A DNA stretch of 64,000 nt from an uncultured Bacteroidales bacterium (GCA_903837605.1 CAILVF010000014.1:25474-89473); one strand, 5' to 3'; shown: positions 17,661 through 26,473, counted from the stretch's first letter. Numbers and translations are program-made. The notes: generated by a model not told the origin, from the letters alone.

Positions 17661-18275
17661 ATGAGAATGAGAATAATTATTTCAGTGATCCTGATGTGTA
17701 TCATCGGGTTTTCTTTTGCCGCCTCAGAAAAAACCATGGTGAACCTGAACGCCGCTTATAAGGGGGAATCCACCGCCTCGGCAAAATATGCCGCCTATGC
17801 AGAACAGGCCAGGAAAGAAGGATTTATCCCGATTGCCATCATGTTTGAGGCAACCTCAAAGGCAGAGGCTGTTCATGCTTTAAACCACAAAGCGGTGATC
17901 GAAAAGATGGGCGGGAAGATCGCAGCATTTACACCCCAGTTCACAGTTAAAACGACCAGGGAGAACCTCGAAGATGCAATAAAAGGCGAGAATTATGAAA
18001 TAGCAACGATGTATCCCGACTATGTAAAAACGGCGAAAGATGATAATGCAAATGATGCTGTAAAATCTTTCCGTTGGGCCATGGAAACAGAGAAGAAGCA
18101 TTCCCTGATCTATTCAAATGCCCTGAATGCCCTGAATAAGAATGACTTGAAATCCCTGCCTAAAGTATATTGGGTATGCCCCAAGTGCGGTAATACTTAT
18201 GACCAGGCAAAACCTGAGGACAAGTGTGCTTTCTGCTATACTTCCAGGGACAAGTTCATCAAGTTTGATAAATAG
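17661..18275 (+). CDS. Exported rubrerythrin-like protein
   Basis: 204 aa. After an N-terminal signal peptide ('IIISVILMCIIGFSFA') comes a ferritin-like four-helix domain with Glu-rich helices ('YKGESTASAKYAAYAEQA', 'FEATSKAEAVHALNHK', 'AMETEKKHSLIY'). A rubredoxin-like C-terminus has 'CPKCGNTY' and 'CAFC'. Rubrerythrins reduce peroxide with a diiron site in the first domain and pass electrons through the FeCys4 site. Most are cytoplasmic, so the signal peptide is unusual and implies periplasmic peroxide defence. No lipobox Cys is seen. It does not share residues with canonical reverse rubrerythrins. Confidence 0.85.
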   Translation: MRMRIIISVILMCIIGFSFAASEKTMVNLNAAYKGESTASAKYAAYAEQARKEGFIPIAIMFEATSKAEAVHALNHKAVIEKMGGKIAAFTPQFTVKTTRENLEDAIKGENYEIATMYPDYVKTAKDDNANDAVKSFRWAMETEKKHSLIYSNALNALNKNDLKSLPKVYWVCPKCGNTYDQAKPEDKCAFCYTSRDKFIKFDK

Positions 18276-18287
18276 TTGACATACCCT

Positions 18288-18319
18288 TTGGCAATTTGAT
18301 TTTATTTCACGACCTTTGC
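18288..18319 (+). promoter_or_regulatory. Probable rpsP promoter (TTG-N21-GACCTTTG)
   Basis: TTG near 18288 and GACCTTTG near 18312 fit the Bacteroidota promoter spacing with one mismatch in the TAnnTTTG box. It would leave a leader of about 55 bases ending in AT-rich tandem repeats before rpsP. Confidence 0.4.
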
Positions 18320-18349
18320 ACCCCTGTTTAATTTACAGGTAATGTAAAG

Positions 18350-18374
18350 ATCAATTAATCAATTAATCAATTAA
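18350..18374. repeat. 8-bp ATCAATTA tandem repeat in the rpsP leader
   Basis: Three copies of ATCAATTA plus a partial fourth lie directly before the rpsP start codon. The stretch is unstructured and AT-rich, which favours initiation without a Shine-Dalgarno sequence. Copy number could vary. Confidence 0.6.
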
Positions 18375-18380
18375 TTAGGT

Positions 18381-18962
18381 ATGCCAACCAAAATCAGGTT
18401 ACAGAGAAGAGGTAAGAGAGGCCAGCCTTTCTACCACATTGTCATTGCGGATGGTCGTGCACCACGGGATGGGAAGTTTATCGAAAAAATTGGCACTTAC
18501 AACCCTTTAACAAGGCCGGCCGATATTGACATCGATTTCAACAAAGCCATTACATGGCTTACTAAAGGAGCTCAGCCCACCGACACGGTGAAAGCAATTT
18601 TAGCTTATACGGGAGTCCTTTACAAAAATCATCTCCAGAAAGGTGTTCAAAAAGGCGCTATGACTGAAGAACAGGCCGAGATCAAATTCCAGGCCTGGAT
18701 GCAAGAGAAACAGGCTAAAATCTCCAGCAAAAAGAAAGAATACGAGCTCAACATAAAAGACGCCCGTAAGAAACTTCATGAAAATGAAATCAAGCTGAAC
18801 GAAGCCAAGGCATCGGCCGTAGCAAAGAAACGTGCAGAAGTCGCAGCAGCCCAGCAGGCTGCCGCCGCTCATGCTGCTGCCCCTGTTGCTGTTGCTGAAG
18901 AAGCACCGGCACCGGAAGCACCTGCCGAGCCCGTACAGGCTGAAGAACCAAAGCAGGAATAA
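18381..18962 (+). CDS. rpsP: 30S ribosomal protein S16 with long C-terminal tail
   Basis: 193 aa. The first ~85 residues are the S16 fold ('KIRLQRRGKRGQPFYHIVIAD', 'FIEKIGTYNPL'). Usual S16 is 80-100 aa; the extra ~100 residues form a Lys/Glu helical stretch and an Ala/Pro/Glu-rich low-complexity tail ('AAAHAAAPVAVAEEAPAPEAP'). Bacteroidota S16 proteins often carry such tails. It starts the rpsP-rimM-trmN6 cluster, with 20 bases to rimM. Confidence 0.95.
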   Translation: MPTKIRLQRRGKRGQPFYHIVIADGRAPRDGKFIEKIGTYNPLTRPADIDIDFNKAITWLTKGAQPTDTVKAILAYTGVLYKNHLQKGVQKGAMTEEQAEIKFQAWMQEKQAKISSKKKEYELNIKDARKKLHENEIKLNEAKASAVAKKRAEVAAAQQAAAAHAAAPVAVAEEAPAPEAPAEPVQAEEPKQE

Positions 18963-18982
18963 GCTTAATCTGAGCTTGTCTC

Positions 18983-19507
18983 ATGCAACGCGATGATTTT
19001 TATTACCTGGGCAAGATACTTAAAACAGTTGGTAATAAAGGTCAGTTAATGGTTCACCTCGACGTGGATGAACCTTTAAATTATGAAGAATTGGAATCCG
19101 TTTACCTTGATGTGTATGGTGAGCGGATTCCTTTTTTTATTACTGCCATGCAGCTGAAAAACCGCAATTCGGCAATCATTTCCTTTTCCGACGTCCTTAC
19201 TACGGATGAGGCGGAAGAATATATAGGAAGGGAAATGTTTTTACCTCTGGACAGCTTGCCAAAACTCAGCGGAAAACAATTTTATTTTCATGAAATTGAA
19301 GGGTTTACGGTAATCGATAAAAATTATGGCAAGCTCGGCATCCTGGAATCTGTTCTGGATTTTAACCATCAGGCCCTGTTCCAGGTACGGCATGGTGAGA
19401 AAGAAATCCTGATTCCCGTGGTTGACCAGGTAATCAGGGAGATTGACCGGGAAAATAGGATCCTCAGTATTGAAGCACCTGAAGGTTTAATCGACATTTA
19501 CCTTTAA
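18983..19507 (+). CDS. rimM: Ribosome maturation factor RimM
   Basis: 174 aa. RimM binds S19 and helps 30S head maturation. The N-terminal beta-barrel is marked by 'YYLGKILKTVGNKGQLMVHLD' and the C-terminal PRC barrel by 'LIPVVDQVIREID'. It lies directly downstream of rpsP, the conserved bacterial order, and one base separates it from the methyltransferase gene. Confidence 0.94.
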   Translation: MQRDDFYYLGKILKTVGNKGQLMVHLDVDEPLNYEELESVYLDVYGERIPFFITAMQLKNRNSAIISFSDVLTTDEAEEYIGREMFLPLDSLPKLSGKQFYFHEIEGFTVIDKNYGKLGILESVLDFNHQALFQVRHGEKEILIPVVDQVIREIDRENRILSIEAPEGLIDIYL

Positions 19508-19508
19508 T

Positions 19509-20240
19509 ATGTCGTTCCGTTTTCGGCAGTTTGAGGTTGAAGACTCCTTTTCTACCATGAAGGTAGGTACTGACGCCATGCTGCTTGGTGCATGGGTTCA
19601 ACCCGGTAATGTCCGGTCAATACTGGATATTGGCACAGGCTGCGGAGTTCTCGCCCTGATGATGGCCCAGGGTTCAGAGGCAAAGATAGACGCTGTAGAC
19701 ATCCACGAACCTTCGGTAAATGAAGCGGAGCATAATGTTTCAGGAAGCCCGTGGTCCGGCAGGATACGGGTCTTATGCCGGCCGGTTGAAGAGCATGCCA
19801 GGCTTGCAGGCAAACAATATGATTTAATTATAACCAACCCTCCTTTCTTCATTGATTCTTTAAAACCAAGCTCACCAAAGAAACTCATGGCAAAACATGA
19901 GGACTCGCTATCCCTTAAAACATTATTGGAGAGTTCGCTTTGCCTTATGCATAAAGGGTCTTCCCTCGCACTTATCCTCCCGCCGCCCGGGGGCCTGGTT
20001 TTTACAAAAATGGCAAAAGATAAAGGGCTGTCCCTTTCCAGGCGTCTTCTTGTAAGACCCCTTCCGTCCAAACCATTTCACCGCGTACTGATGGAATTCA
20101 CTACAGGGCCGGTTACTGAGGTTACTGAAGATGAGCTGACGATCTTCTCCGTTAAAGGCATTTACAGTGAAAAGTATCTTATTTTGACACAAAATTTTCA
20201 TCTTTTTAATCAAAAGAGACTTGATGTTTTATACTTTTGA
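19509..20240 (+). CDS. trmN6: tRNA1(Val) (adenine-37-N6)-methyltransferase TrmN6/YfiC
   Basis: 243 aa. A SAM-binding class I fold ('ILDIGTGCGVLALMMAQ') is followed by the N6-adenine methyltransferase motif NPPF ('IITNPPFFID', near residue 110). The N-terminal 'FRFRQFEVEDSFSTMKVGTDAMLLGAW' is typical of TrmN6. It follows rimM by one base and probably belongs to the ribosome/tRNA transcript. Confidence 0.88.
   Translation: MSFRFRQFEVEDSFSTMKVGTDAMLLGAWVQPGNVRSILDIGTGCGVLALMMAQGSEAKIDAVDIHEPSVNEAEHNVSGSPWSGRIRVLCRPVEEHARLAGKQYDLIITNPPFFIDSLKPSSPKKLMAKHEDSLSLKTLLESSLCLMHKGSSLALILPPPGGLVFTKMAKDKGLSLSRRLLVRPLPSKPFHRVLMEFTTGPVTEVTEDELTIFSVKGIYSEKYLILTQNFHLFNQKRLDVLYF
20232..20239 (+). promoter_or_regulatory. 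TACTTTTG box before the C26 lipoprotein gene
   Basis: TACTTTTG matches TAnnTTTG and lies 13 bases before the ATG at 20253, overlapping the trmN6 stop. There is no correctly spaced TTG, so it may be fortuitous. Confidence 0.3.
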
Positions 20241-20252
20241 CAAAATTCTGTA

Positions 20253-21050
20253 ATGATGTCGCTAAAATCATGGCATGTTAAATTAATCTTTCCTCTCAGC
20301 CTGATATTCCTTATTTTGATTTCCTGCGGAAGCAGGGAAAGCAAAATAAAGATCGCCTTGTCGAAATCTTCCCCGAATTACGTTAACTGGCTTAAAAGGG
20401 CCAATCCCGATATACAGTTAATCAACCTGTATACCCTGAATAAAAATGTCGCCATCGAAGTCCTGGAAAATTGCGACGGTTTGCTTCTTACCGGAGGAGA
20501 AGATGTTTTCCCGGGCTGGTATGGCAAAGAGTCCGATGCAGGCAGGTGCACCGGTATGAACCTGCACCGCGACAGCCTTGAGATGGCTGTGGTGAACAAA
20601 GCCATGGAAATGAAAATGCCTGTGTTCGGGATATGCCGGGGCCATCAGCTTTTAAACGTTTACCTTGGAGGAAAGCTGATCATCGACCTTCCGACCGACT
20701 ACGGGCAGAGCGTCACTCATATGTGCCGCGATTATCAGCATTGTTACCACGAGGTCTATGTCCAGAGGAATTCCCAATTGTACCAGCTTACCCAAATCGA
20801 TTCCGCCTCGGTAACCACGAACCACCATCAGGCTGTTGATTTTCTGTCGCCTCTCTTAAGTGTCAGTGCCAGATCGGCTGACGGGTTAATTGAAGGCGTG
20901 GAATGGCTCAATCCCGAAGGAAAGAACTTCCTTATGGGTGTGCAGTGGCATCCCGAACGCATGGAAAAGGACAATCCCCTTTCGGGACTTCTTGCCGAAA
21001 AATTTCTACATGAATGTGAATTGTATCTAAAAACCAGGATGCATAAATGA
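20253..21050 (+). CDS. Class I glutamine amidotransferase-like (peptidase C26) lipoprotein
   Basis: 265 aa. A hydrophobic leader ending in 'LILISC' is a lipoprotein signal. The mature part is a C26 / gamma-glutamyl-GABA hydrolase fold: 'DGLLLTGGEDVFPGWYG', the nucleophile elbow 'FGICRGHQLLN' and the catalytic His-Glu in 'GVQWHPERM'. PuuD-type relatives are cytoplasmic, so membrane-anchored export suggests hydrolysis of gamma-glutamyl compounds in the periplasm. It overlaps marC by four bases. Confidence 0.85.
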   Translation: MMSLKSWHVKLIFPLSLIFLILISCGSRESKIKIALSKSSPNYVNWLKRANPDIQLINLYTLNKNVAIEVLENCDGLLLTGGEDVFPGWYGKESDAGRCTGMNLHRDSLEMAVVNKAMEMKMPVFGICRGHQLLNVYLGGKLIIDLPTDYGQSVTHMCRDYQHCYHEVYVQRNSQLYQLTQIDSASVTTNHHQAVDFLSPLLSVSARSADGLIEGVEWLNPEGKNFLMGVQWHPERMEKDNPLSGLLAEKFLHECELYLKTRMHK

Positions 21051-21706
21051 AACTTCATTCCGATCTGCTGCATTATATCACAGTCTTCATCGGCTTTCTC
21101 GCAATGCTGAACCCATTCGGGATATTGCCGATTTTTATTGGCATGGTTGAAGACCTTGACGACAAAACGGCCCGGTGGATGGCCTTCCGGGCGTCCTTCT
21201 CTGCTTTTATTATCATCGCTTCATTTTGCATTTTCGGCCACCTGATATTCCGGATCTTCGGTATAACGATTCCTGCATTCCAGATCGCCGGAGGGATCAT
21301 TGTATTTTTTATCGGTTACCATATGCTGAATGGAGAAGAATCAAAGATCAAGGTCCAGAAGGAAATGAGCCCCGCTGAGCTTAAACAGGCGCTTTCAAAC
21401 ATAGCTGTAACACCACTGGGGATGCCCCTTCTTGCAGGCCCGGGAACAATTGCAACGGCAATGAACTTCGTGGGTTCGAACAAATCACTTACGAACGTTG
21501 TTGTGGTGATCGTAATATTCGCCCTGATATGTTTTCTGACCTTTCTGTTATTCCTTTCCGCTAAAAAAATTGCCGGTGTGCTCGGGGAAGGACTGATTAA
21601 AATAATTACCAGAGTCATGGGACTGATCCTGACGGTGATCGCGATCCAGATGCTCATCATGGGGATCATTGGTGCCGTTAAACTCTATACTTCAATAGAT
21701 CTCTGA
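21047..21706 (+). CDS. MarC family integral membrane protein
   Basis: 219 aa with six hydrophobic segments and the MarC landmarks 'FLAMLNPFGILPIFIG' and 'TPLGMPLLAGPGTIATAM'. The family was once linked to multiple antibiotic resistance, but its substrate is unknown. The start overlaps the stop of the C26 lipoprotein gene, so the two are coupled. Confidence 0.92.
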   Translation: MKLHSDLLHYITVFIGFLAMLNPFGILPIFIGMVEDLDDKTARWMAFRASFSAFIIIASFCIFGHLIFRIFGITIPAFQIAGGIIVFFIGYHMLNGEESKIKVQKEMSPAELKQALSNIAVTPLGMPLLAGPGTIATAMNFVGSNKSLTNVVVVIVIFALICFLTFLLFLSAKKIAGVLGEGLIKIITRVMGLILTVIAIQMLIMGIIGAVKLYTSIDL

Positions 21707-21731
21707 TTTTACTGCCTTTGATACCGATTTG

Positions 21732-22397
21732 ATGAAAGCAAATGCCCTAATATTGTTTCTGTGCCTGCAGGCGTTCATATTCTCTTCATGCAGCCGTACA
21801 GATAAAGAATACTACCCTTCAGGTGCAGTTAAATCTGAAATTAATACAAAAAACGGGGAATACCAGGGACCGGCTGTTTACTATTACGAAAACGGGACCC
21901 CGATGATGACATGCATTTACAAAGGAAACAAGCTTGACGGAATCCTTCTTCGTTATTATCAATCGGGATACCGAAAAGAAATGCAGACATACAAGGAAGG
22001 CGTATTGAATGGTGTTGCCAGGACCTGGGACAGGTTTGCCAACCCTATCCAGGAAATGCATTATGTTAACGGCAAGCCTGAAGGCAGTATGCAGGAATGG
22101 TATCCCAACAAGATCCTGAAAATTGACGGGCATTTTAAAAACGGCCTCCACGATGGCATCTGGTTGTATTATGATGAATTCGGGAAAGTGACCGGGCAGG
22201 GGGAATTTTCAGCTGGCAACGGAACGCAAAGGGTTTATTATTCCAACGGACAAACCAGGCAACTTACACACTACAGGAATAATGTAAAAGATGGTGATGA
22301 GATCTTTTTCACGGCCGACGGGAAGATCACCAGTCAAATTTCATACAGGAATGGGAATGCATTGACCTCCAAGGATCCAAACACTGTCAACAAATAG
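21732..22397 (+). CDS. YwqK/MORN-type repeat lipoprotein
   Basis: 221 aa. The signal 'LILFLCLQAFIFSSC' ends in a lipobox Cys. The rest is six or seven repeats of about 22 residues of the kind 'YYENGTPMMTCIYKGNKLDG' and 'WYPNKILKIDGHFKNGLHDG', the YwqK/MORN-like pattern common in Bacteroidota lipoproteins. No enzymatic motif is seen. The ATG at 21732 is preferred over the TTG one codon earlier. The next gene, gdhA, has its own promoter. Confidence 0.85.
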   Translation: MKANALILFLCLQAFIFSSCSRTDKEYYPSGAVKSEINTKNGEYQGPAVYYYENGTPMMTCIYKGNKLDGILLRYYQSGYRKEMQTYKEGVLNGVARTWDRFANPIQEMHYVNGKPEGSMQEWYPNKILKIDGHFKNGLHDGIWLYYDEFGKVTGQGEFSAGNGTQRVYYSNGQTRQLTHYRNNVKDGDEIFFTADGKITSQISYRNGNALTSKDPNTVNK

Positions 22398-22424
22398 CTA
22401 AGCTCTGAAAAATCATGGTTTTGT

Positions 22425-22455
22425 TTGGTTGTTCACTAAAAACACACTAATTTTG
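22425..22455 (+). promoter_or_regulatory. gdhA promoter (TTG-N20-TAATTTTG)
   Basis: TTG at 22425-22427 and TAATTTTG at 22448-22455 are 20 bp apart. This gives an untranslated leader of about 65 bases before the gdhA ATG at 22529. Confidence 0.65.
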
Positions 22456-22528
22456 CTTCTGTTATTTAGTTAACAACATTTGTCCGCCAAAACATTTCAA
22501 CTTATTAATAATCTAAATCTGAATCACA

Positions 22529-23866
22529 ATGAACTTAGAAAAAATCATGAGCGACCTGGAGAAAAAAAATCCGGGTGAAGTTGAGTTCCTGCAGGCTGTA
22601 CGCGAGGTGCTTGAGAGCATCCAGGATGTCTATAACGAGAACCCTCAATTTGAGTCGGCTAATATCATTGAAAGGATAATAGAGCCCGACCGTGTTCTGA
22701 TGTGCAAGGTCAGCTGGGTAGATGACAGCGGTAAAGTCCAGGTAAACCGCGGCTACCGTATTCAGTTCAACAATGCTATCGGCCCATACAAAGGAGGTTT
22801 ACGCTTCCACCCAAGCGTTAACCTTAGCATTTTAAAGTTCCTTGGTTTTGAGCAGATCTTCAAAAACAGTTTAACAACACTACCCATGGGAGGCGCCAAA
22901 GGTGGTTCCGATTTTGATCCGAAGGGAAAATCAAACGCCGAGATCATGAGGTTCTGCCAGGCATTTATGCTGGAACTTTGGAAACTCATCGGCCCTGAAA
23001 CTGATGTACCTGCAGGTGATATTGGTGTTGGCGGACGTGAGATCGGTTTTCTCTATGGTATGTACAAGAAACTTGCACGTGAAAATACAGGCGTACTCAC
23101 AGGAAAAGGTTTGAACTGGGGAGGCAGCCTTATCCGCCCTGAAGCAACCGGTTTTGGTGCAGTATATTTTGCAAAAGAAATGCTTGCAACCAAGGGAGAG
23201 AGTTTTAAGGGCAAAACCGTTTGCATCTCAGGGTTCGGCAATGTGGCCTGGGGCGCTGCAATAAAAGCAACCGAACTTGGTGCAAAAGTTGTGACTATTT
23301 CGGGTCCCGACGGTTATATTTATGACCCTGACGGGATCTCCGGTGAGAAGATAGATTATCTCCTGGAACTCCGCGCTTCAAACCAGGATATAGTAAAACC
23401 ATACTCATACGAGTTCCCGGGTGCTCAATTCCACCAGGGGAAACGCCCATGGGAAGTGAAATGCGATATTGCCCTCCCCTGCGCTACCCAGAACGAACTC
23501 GGGAAAGAAGACGCCCGTATCCTTGTCGCCAATGGCGTACAATGCGTTGCCGAAGGCGCAAACATGCCTTCCACACCCGAAGCAATAGAGATCTTCCTCG
23601 AGAATAAAATACTTTTCGCACCGGGTAAAGCAGTCAATGCCGGCGGTGTCGCCACATCGGGCCTTGAGATGTCACAGAATGCCATGAAATTCAGCTGGCC
23701 GCTGAAAGAAGTTGACGAACGGCTCCACCATATCATGTGCAGCATTCATGAACAATGCGTGAAACACGGTAAGGGGAAAGACGGTTACGTTAACTACGTT
23801 AAAGGCGCCAACGTTGCCGGTTTCCTCAAAGTGGCAAATGCAATGCTTGACCAGGGAGTTATCTGA
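22529..23866 (+). CDS. gdhA: NADP-type glutamate dehydrogenase
   Basis: 445 aa, the hexameric GdhA length. It aminates 2-oxoglutarate with ammonia. Landmarks are 'NAIGPYKGGLRFHPSVN', the catalytic 'LPMGGAKGGSDFDPKGKS', and the nucleotide fold 'VCISGFGNVAWGAA'. It is monocistronic: its own promoter is upstream and a strong terminator hairpin follows at 23883-23918. There is no visible Shine-Dalgarno, as is usual in this phylum. Confidence 0.97.
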   Translation: MNLEKIMSDLEKKNPGEVEFLQAVREVLESIQDVYNENPQFESANIIERIIEPDRVLMCKVSWVDDSGKVQVNRGYRIQFNNAIGPYKGGLRFHPSVNLSILKFLGFEQIFKNSLTTLPMGGAKGGSDFDPKGKSNAEIMRFCQAFMLELWKLIGPETDVPAGDIGVGGREIGFLYGMYKKLARENTGVLTGKGLNWGGSLIRPEATGFGAVYFAKEMLATKGESFKGKTVCISGFGNVAWGAAIKATELGAKVVTISGPDGYIYDPDGISGEKIDYLLELRASNQDIVKPYSYEFPGAQFHQGKRPWEVKCDIALPCATQNELGKEDARILVANGVQCVAEGANMPSTPEAIEIFLENKILFAPGKAVNAGGVATSGLEMSQNAMKFSWPLKEVDERLHHIMCSIHEQCVKHGKGKDGYVNYVKGANVAGFLKVANAMLDQGVI

Positions 23867-23882
23867 TATCCACAGTTTTTAC

Positions 23883-23918
23883 AAAAAGGCCGTCAGTCAG
23901 TGACTTGACGGCCTTTTT
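23883..23918 (+). terminator. Rho-independent terminator of gdhA
   Basis: A 13-bp perfect stem (23883-23895 with 23906-23918, AAAAAGGCCGTCA / TGACGGCCTTTTT) and a 10-base loop, ending in five T. It lies 16 bases after the gdhA stop. Confidence 0.9.
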
Positions 23919-23920
23919 AG

Positions 23921-23928
23921 TACCTTTG
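23921..23928 (+). promoter_or_regulatory. TACCTTTG box of the BatA-like gene
   Basis: TACCTTTG begins two bases after the gdhA terminator and ends 19 bases before the ATG at 23948. The nearest TTG (23905-23907) is only 13 bp upstream, closer than usual. Confidence 0.45.
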
Positions 23929-23947
23929 CTTCAAGAAAACCTTTCTG

Positions 23948-26017
23948 ATGGAGTTTCTAAATCCTGTTTTCCTTTATGGCTTCAGCGCACTTGCAATCCC
24001 CGTCCTGATCCACCTCTTCAACCTTCGCCGTTACAGGAAAGAGTATTTTACCAACGTGCGTTTCCTTTCCCAAATCCAGCTGGAAACAAAAAAACGCTCC
24101 AAACTTAAACAATTGTTAATCCTGGCCTCCAGGCTGCTGGCAATTGCCTGCATCGTACTCGTCTTCTCCCAGCCATATATCCCTTCTGTTCTGCAGCATA
24201 ACGGCAAAACAAACCACCAGGCTATCAGCATTTACGTCGATAATTCATACTCCATGGAAGCAGTCGGGAGCCAGGGGCGGCTTCTCGACATAGCAAAAAA
24301 AAGAGCTTCAGAAATTGCATATGCATATAAATCCTCCGATGTATTTCAGTTGATAACCAATGACTTCGAAGGAAGACATGCTCAGTTTACCCCTCGTGAA
24401 GAATTTTTGGGTATGCTCAGGGAAGTTAAAATCACCCATACTTCCGTTGGGCTTCAGGAAGTTATCAGCCGCCAAAATGACCTGTTCTCCCGCGAAAAGG
24501 AAGGATTGCATACTTCCTACCTTATATCTGATTTTCAGAAAAGTACTGCCCGGTTTGAAAACCTCCGCCGGGATTCATCAGCATATTATATACTGGCGCC
24601 GGTTGAATCCTCAAAACAAAACAACCTGTTCATTGATTCCATATGGTTTGCAAGCCCGGTTCACAGGCCTGGCCAGGCTGTTAAACTGCTTGTCAGGATC
24701 AGGAACTGCGGAAGTGATAAACTTGAAAAGATCCCGTTGCGCCTGGTTCTCAATAACATCCAGAAATCAGTGACAAGTTTTAATATAGACCCCTCTCAAT
24801 CGGTCGATATCTCCATTCCCTATAAGGAAGAAAAGAATGGGTTCCAGCTTGGAAGCCTGCAACTTACAGATTATCCCATCATCTATGACGATATTTTCTA
24901 TTTTACATATAACATTGCTGAAGAAATAAATGTTCTCAGCATCTATGGCAAATCTCCAAACCATTATCTCAAAACCCTTTTCACTTCCGATTCAATTTTC
25001 AATTACCGCACCTGCCAGGCAAACCAGGTGGACTACAGTTCATTCAACAAACAAAACCTGATCCTGATTTCCGGTCTTGATGATTTGGCATCCGGATTGG
25101 CCAGCGAGTTGAAATTATTCCTCGAACGCGGAGGTTCTGTTTGTATCTTTCCGCCTGAGAACTCTGAATATCAATCATACAACGCATTTTTTTCCTCAGT
25201 CGGAGGCGGATCTTTTGGGATTCCCGACACCCTGAAACAGAGAATCAGCTCACTGGATATTGAAAATGAGATATTTGCAGACGTTTTTGATAAAGATGCC
25301 ACCGGAAAGGTCAGGATGCCCGAAAACGTCGACCTCCCCCTGGTCCTGAAATACTATCCCCTGGGCAAAGGATCATCGAACCCTGCCACAGTACTTATGA
25401 GGCTTCAAAACGGACTCCCCTTCTTAACCTCTGCAAGCGTTGGTAAAGGAAAATTATACGTTTGCGCTTCACCCCCTGATCCTTCATTTACAAATTTCCA
25501 ACAGCATATACTGTTTGTCCCGGTCATGTTCCGGATGGGTTTTATAAGCGAATTCCAATGGGCCCTTTATAATATTGCAGGTGGAAATATTACTGTTGAC
25601 CTGCCGCCTGACTCCACCAGCGGGAAGAATACTGTTAAAATAAGGAAATGGAACACATCCTACGAATTCATTCCCGAATTGAAAATTTCAGGACAGCACA
25701 TCCAGGCCCGTATTCAGGGCCAAATCGGGGAAGCCGGATGGTATCAGGTTTTCGGGGGAAATAAGGAAATCGCTTCTCTTGCCTTCAACTACAACCGTAA
25801 GGAATCAGATATCAACTGCTTTAACACAAAAGAGCTGGAAACCATTATCAGAAAATACAATCTTAAAAACTTCATGGTTTTAAAACCATCCGGACTTCCT
25901 TTTTCAAAACAGATCGAACAACTACATACAGGATTCCCCCTGTGGAAATATTTTGTTATTCTTGCACTGGTCTTCCTGGCAATCGAGATTCTCCTTATCC
26001 GCCTTTTAAGGTCTTAA
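23948..26017 (+). CDS. BatA-domain / vWA-like membrane protein
   Basis: 689 aa. The N-terminus 'MEFLNPVFLYGFSALAIPVLIHLFNLRR' is the BatA (aerotolerance N-terminal) domain with a first membrane helix; a second follows at 'LASRLLAIACIVLVFSQPY'. Then comes a vWA-like fold ('ISIYVDNSYSMEA', a DxSxS metal site) and a long periplasmic beta-rich part. A last helix lies at the C-terminus ('YFVILALVFLAIEILLIRL'). Such proteins are widespread in Bacteroidota, often near MoxR/DUF58/DUF4159 genes; here related genes are scattered (3708, 12171). It is followed by the operators of the peptide system. Confidence 0.85.
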   Translation: MEFLNPVFLYGFSALAIPVLIHLFNLRRYRKEYFTNVRFLSQIQLETKKRSKLKQLLILASRLLAIACIVLVFSQPYIPSVLQHNGKTNHQAISIYVDNSYSMEAVGSQGRLLDIAKKRASEIAYAYKSSDVFQLITNDFEGRHAQFTPREEFLGMLREVKITHTSVGLQEVISRQNDLFSREKEGLHTSYLISDFQKSTARFENLRRDSSAYYILAPVESSKQNNLFIDSIWFASPVHRPGQAVKLLVRIRNCGSDKLEKIPLRLVLNNIQKSVTSFNIDPSQSVDISIPYKEEKNGFQLGSLQLTDYPIIYDDIFYFTYNIAEEINVLSIYGKSPNHYLKTLFTSDSIFNYRTCQANQVDYSSFNKQNLILISGLDDLASGLASELKLFLERGGSVCIFPPENSEYQSYNAFFSSVGGGSFGIPDTLKQRISSLDIENEIFADVFDKDATGKVRMPENVDLPLVLKYYPLGKGSSNPATVLMRLQNGLPFLTSASVGKGKLYVCASPPDPSFTNFQQHILFVPVMFRMGFISEFQWALYNIAGGNITVDLPPDSTSGKNTVKIRKWNTSYEFIPELKISGQHIQARIQGQIGEAGWYQVFGGNKEIASLAFNYNRKESDINCFNTKELETIIRKYNLKNFMVLKPSGLPFSKQIEQLHTGFPLWKYFVILALVFLAIEILLIRLLRS

Positions 26018-26087
26018 AAGAGACACGGTCAAAACAAAGAAGATCATCCTGCACAAGAAGGCATAAAAAAATCTTTTATCGGAAAAA

Positions 26088-26148
26088 GTGTCAAAATATT
26101 TTACACTAGTGTAAAATATTTTAACAGTGGTGTAAAATATTTTGACAC
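26088..26148. promoter_or_regulatory. Three phased palindromic operators (enhancer sites) upstream of the peptide precursor
   Basis: Three sites share the core AAAATATTTT flanked by TGT and ACA: 26088-26106 (GTGTCAAAATATTTTACAC), about 26109-26126, and 26130-26148 (GTGTAAAATATTTTGACAC, the reverse complement of the first). Core centres are 20 and 21 bp apart, so they lie on one DNA face. They end about 88 bp upstream of the predicted sigma-54 start, the usual place for NtrC-family binding. The same sites recur at 37297-37389 beside the regulator gene. Confidence 0.85.
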
Positions 26149-26200
26149 TTATTTTATGTCGAAAATAATTATATTATTGATTTACATGTAATTATATTAT

Positions 26201-26216
26201 TGGCACGATATTTGCT
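26201..26216 (+). promoter_or_regulatory. Sigma-54 promoter of the peptide precursor gene
   Basis: TGGCACGATATTTGCT matches the sigma-54 consensus TGGCAC-N5-TTGCA/T: GG at 26202-26203 and GC at 26214-26215 with exactly ten bases between. The start point would fall near 26227, leaving a leader of about 37 bases before the ATG at 26264. Confidence 0.88.
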
Positions 26217-26263
26217 CTTGTAGAAGTATTAGAAACAAAGAAATAACATTAAAAAACAAGCAT

Positions 26264-26473
26264 ATGAAAGCCTTCAACCTCATCAACCTTTACAACGCAG
26301 AAATCCAGAAAAGCAACCTTTCGAACGTACGCGGCGGTGCCGACGTAAAATGCATTTGCGGAAACACTTCTCCTGCTGTTACGGTATATAGCCAGAGCCC
26401 GGGAACTGAAGTTTGCGTATGCCCTGATGGCCCCAACTCCAATTCCACCAAAAATAAGACTGGCAACGGTTGA
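26264..26473 (+). CDS. Double-glycine natural-product peptide precursor (GG-Bacteroidales family)
   Basis: 69 aa. Residues 1-25 form a leader rich in Asn and Leu that ends in Gly-Gly ('LSNVRGG'), the cut site for C39 peptidases. The 44-residue core starts 'ADVKCICGN' and contains two CxC motifs (C30/C32 and C51/C53), then a Ser/Asn/Lys-rich tail. It fits the TIGR04149-type precursor family by leader and by context: the radical SAM maturase, pseudo-radical SAM protein and C39 exporter follow in order. The modification is unknown; Cys-centred chemistry is a fair guess. It is transcribed from a sigma-54 promoter. Confidence 0.85.
   Translation: MKAFNLINLYNAEIQKSNLSNVRGGADVKCICGNTSPAVTVYSQSPGTEVCVCPDGPNSNSTKNKTGNG

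Noticed and set aside
26000..26035. Terminator after the BatA-like gene (CTTTTAAG-GT-CTTAAAAG)
   Set aside because: The dyad overlaps the stop codon, is AT-only and lacks a T-run.
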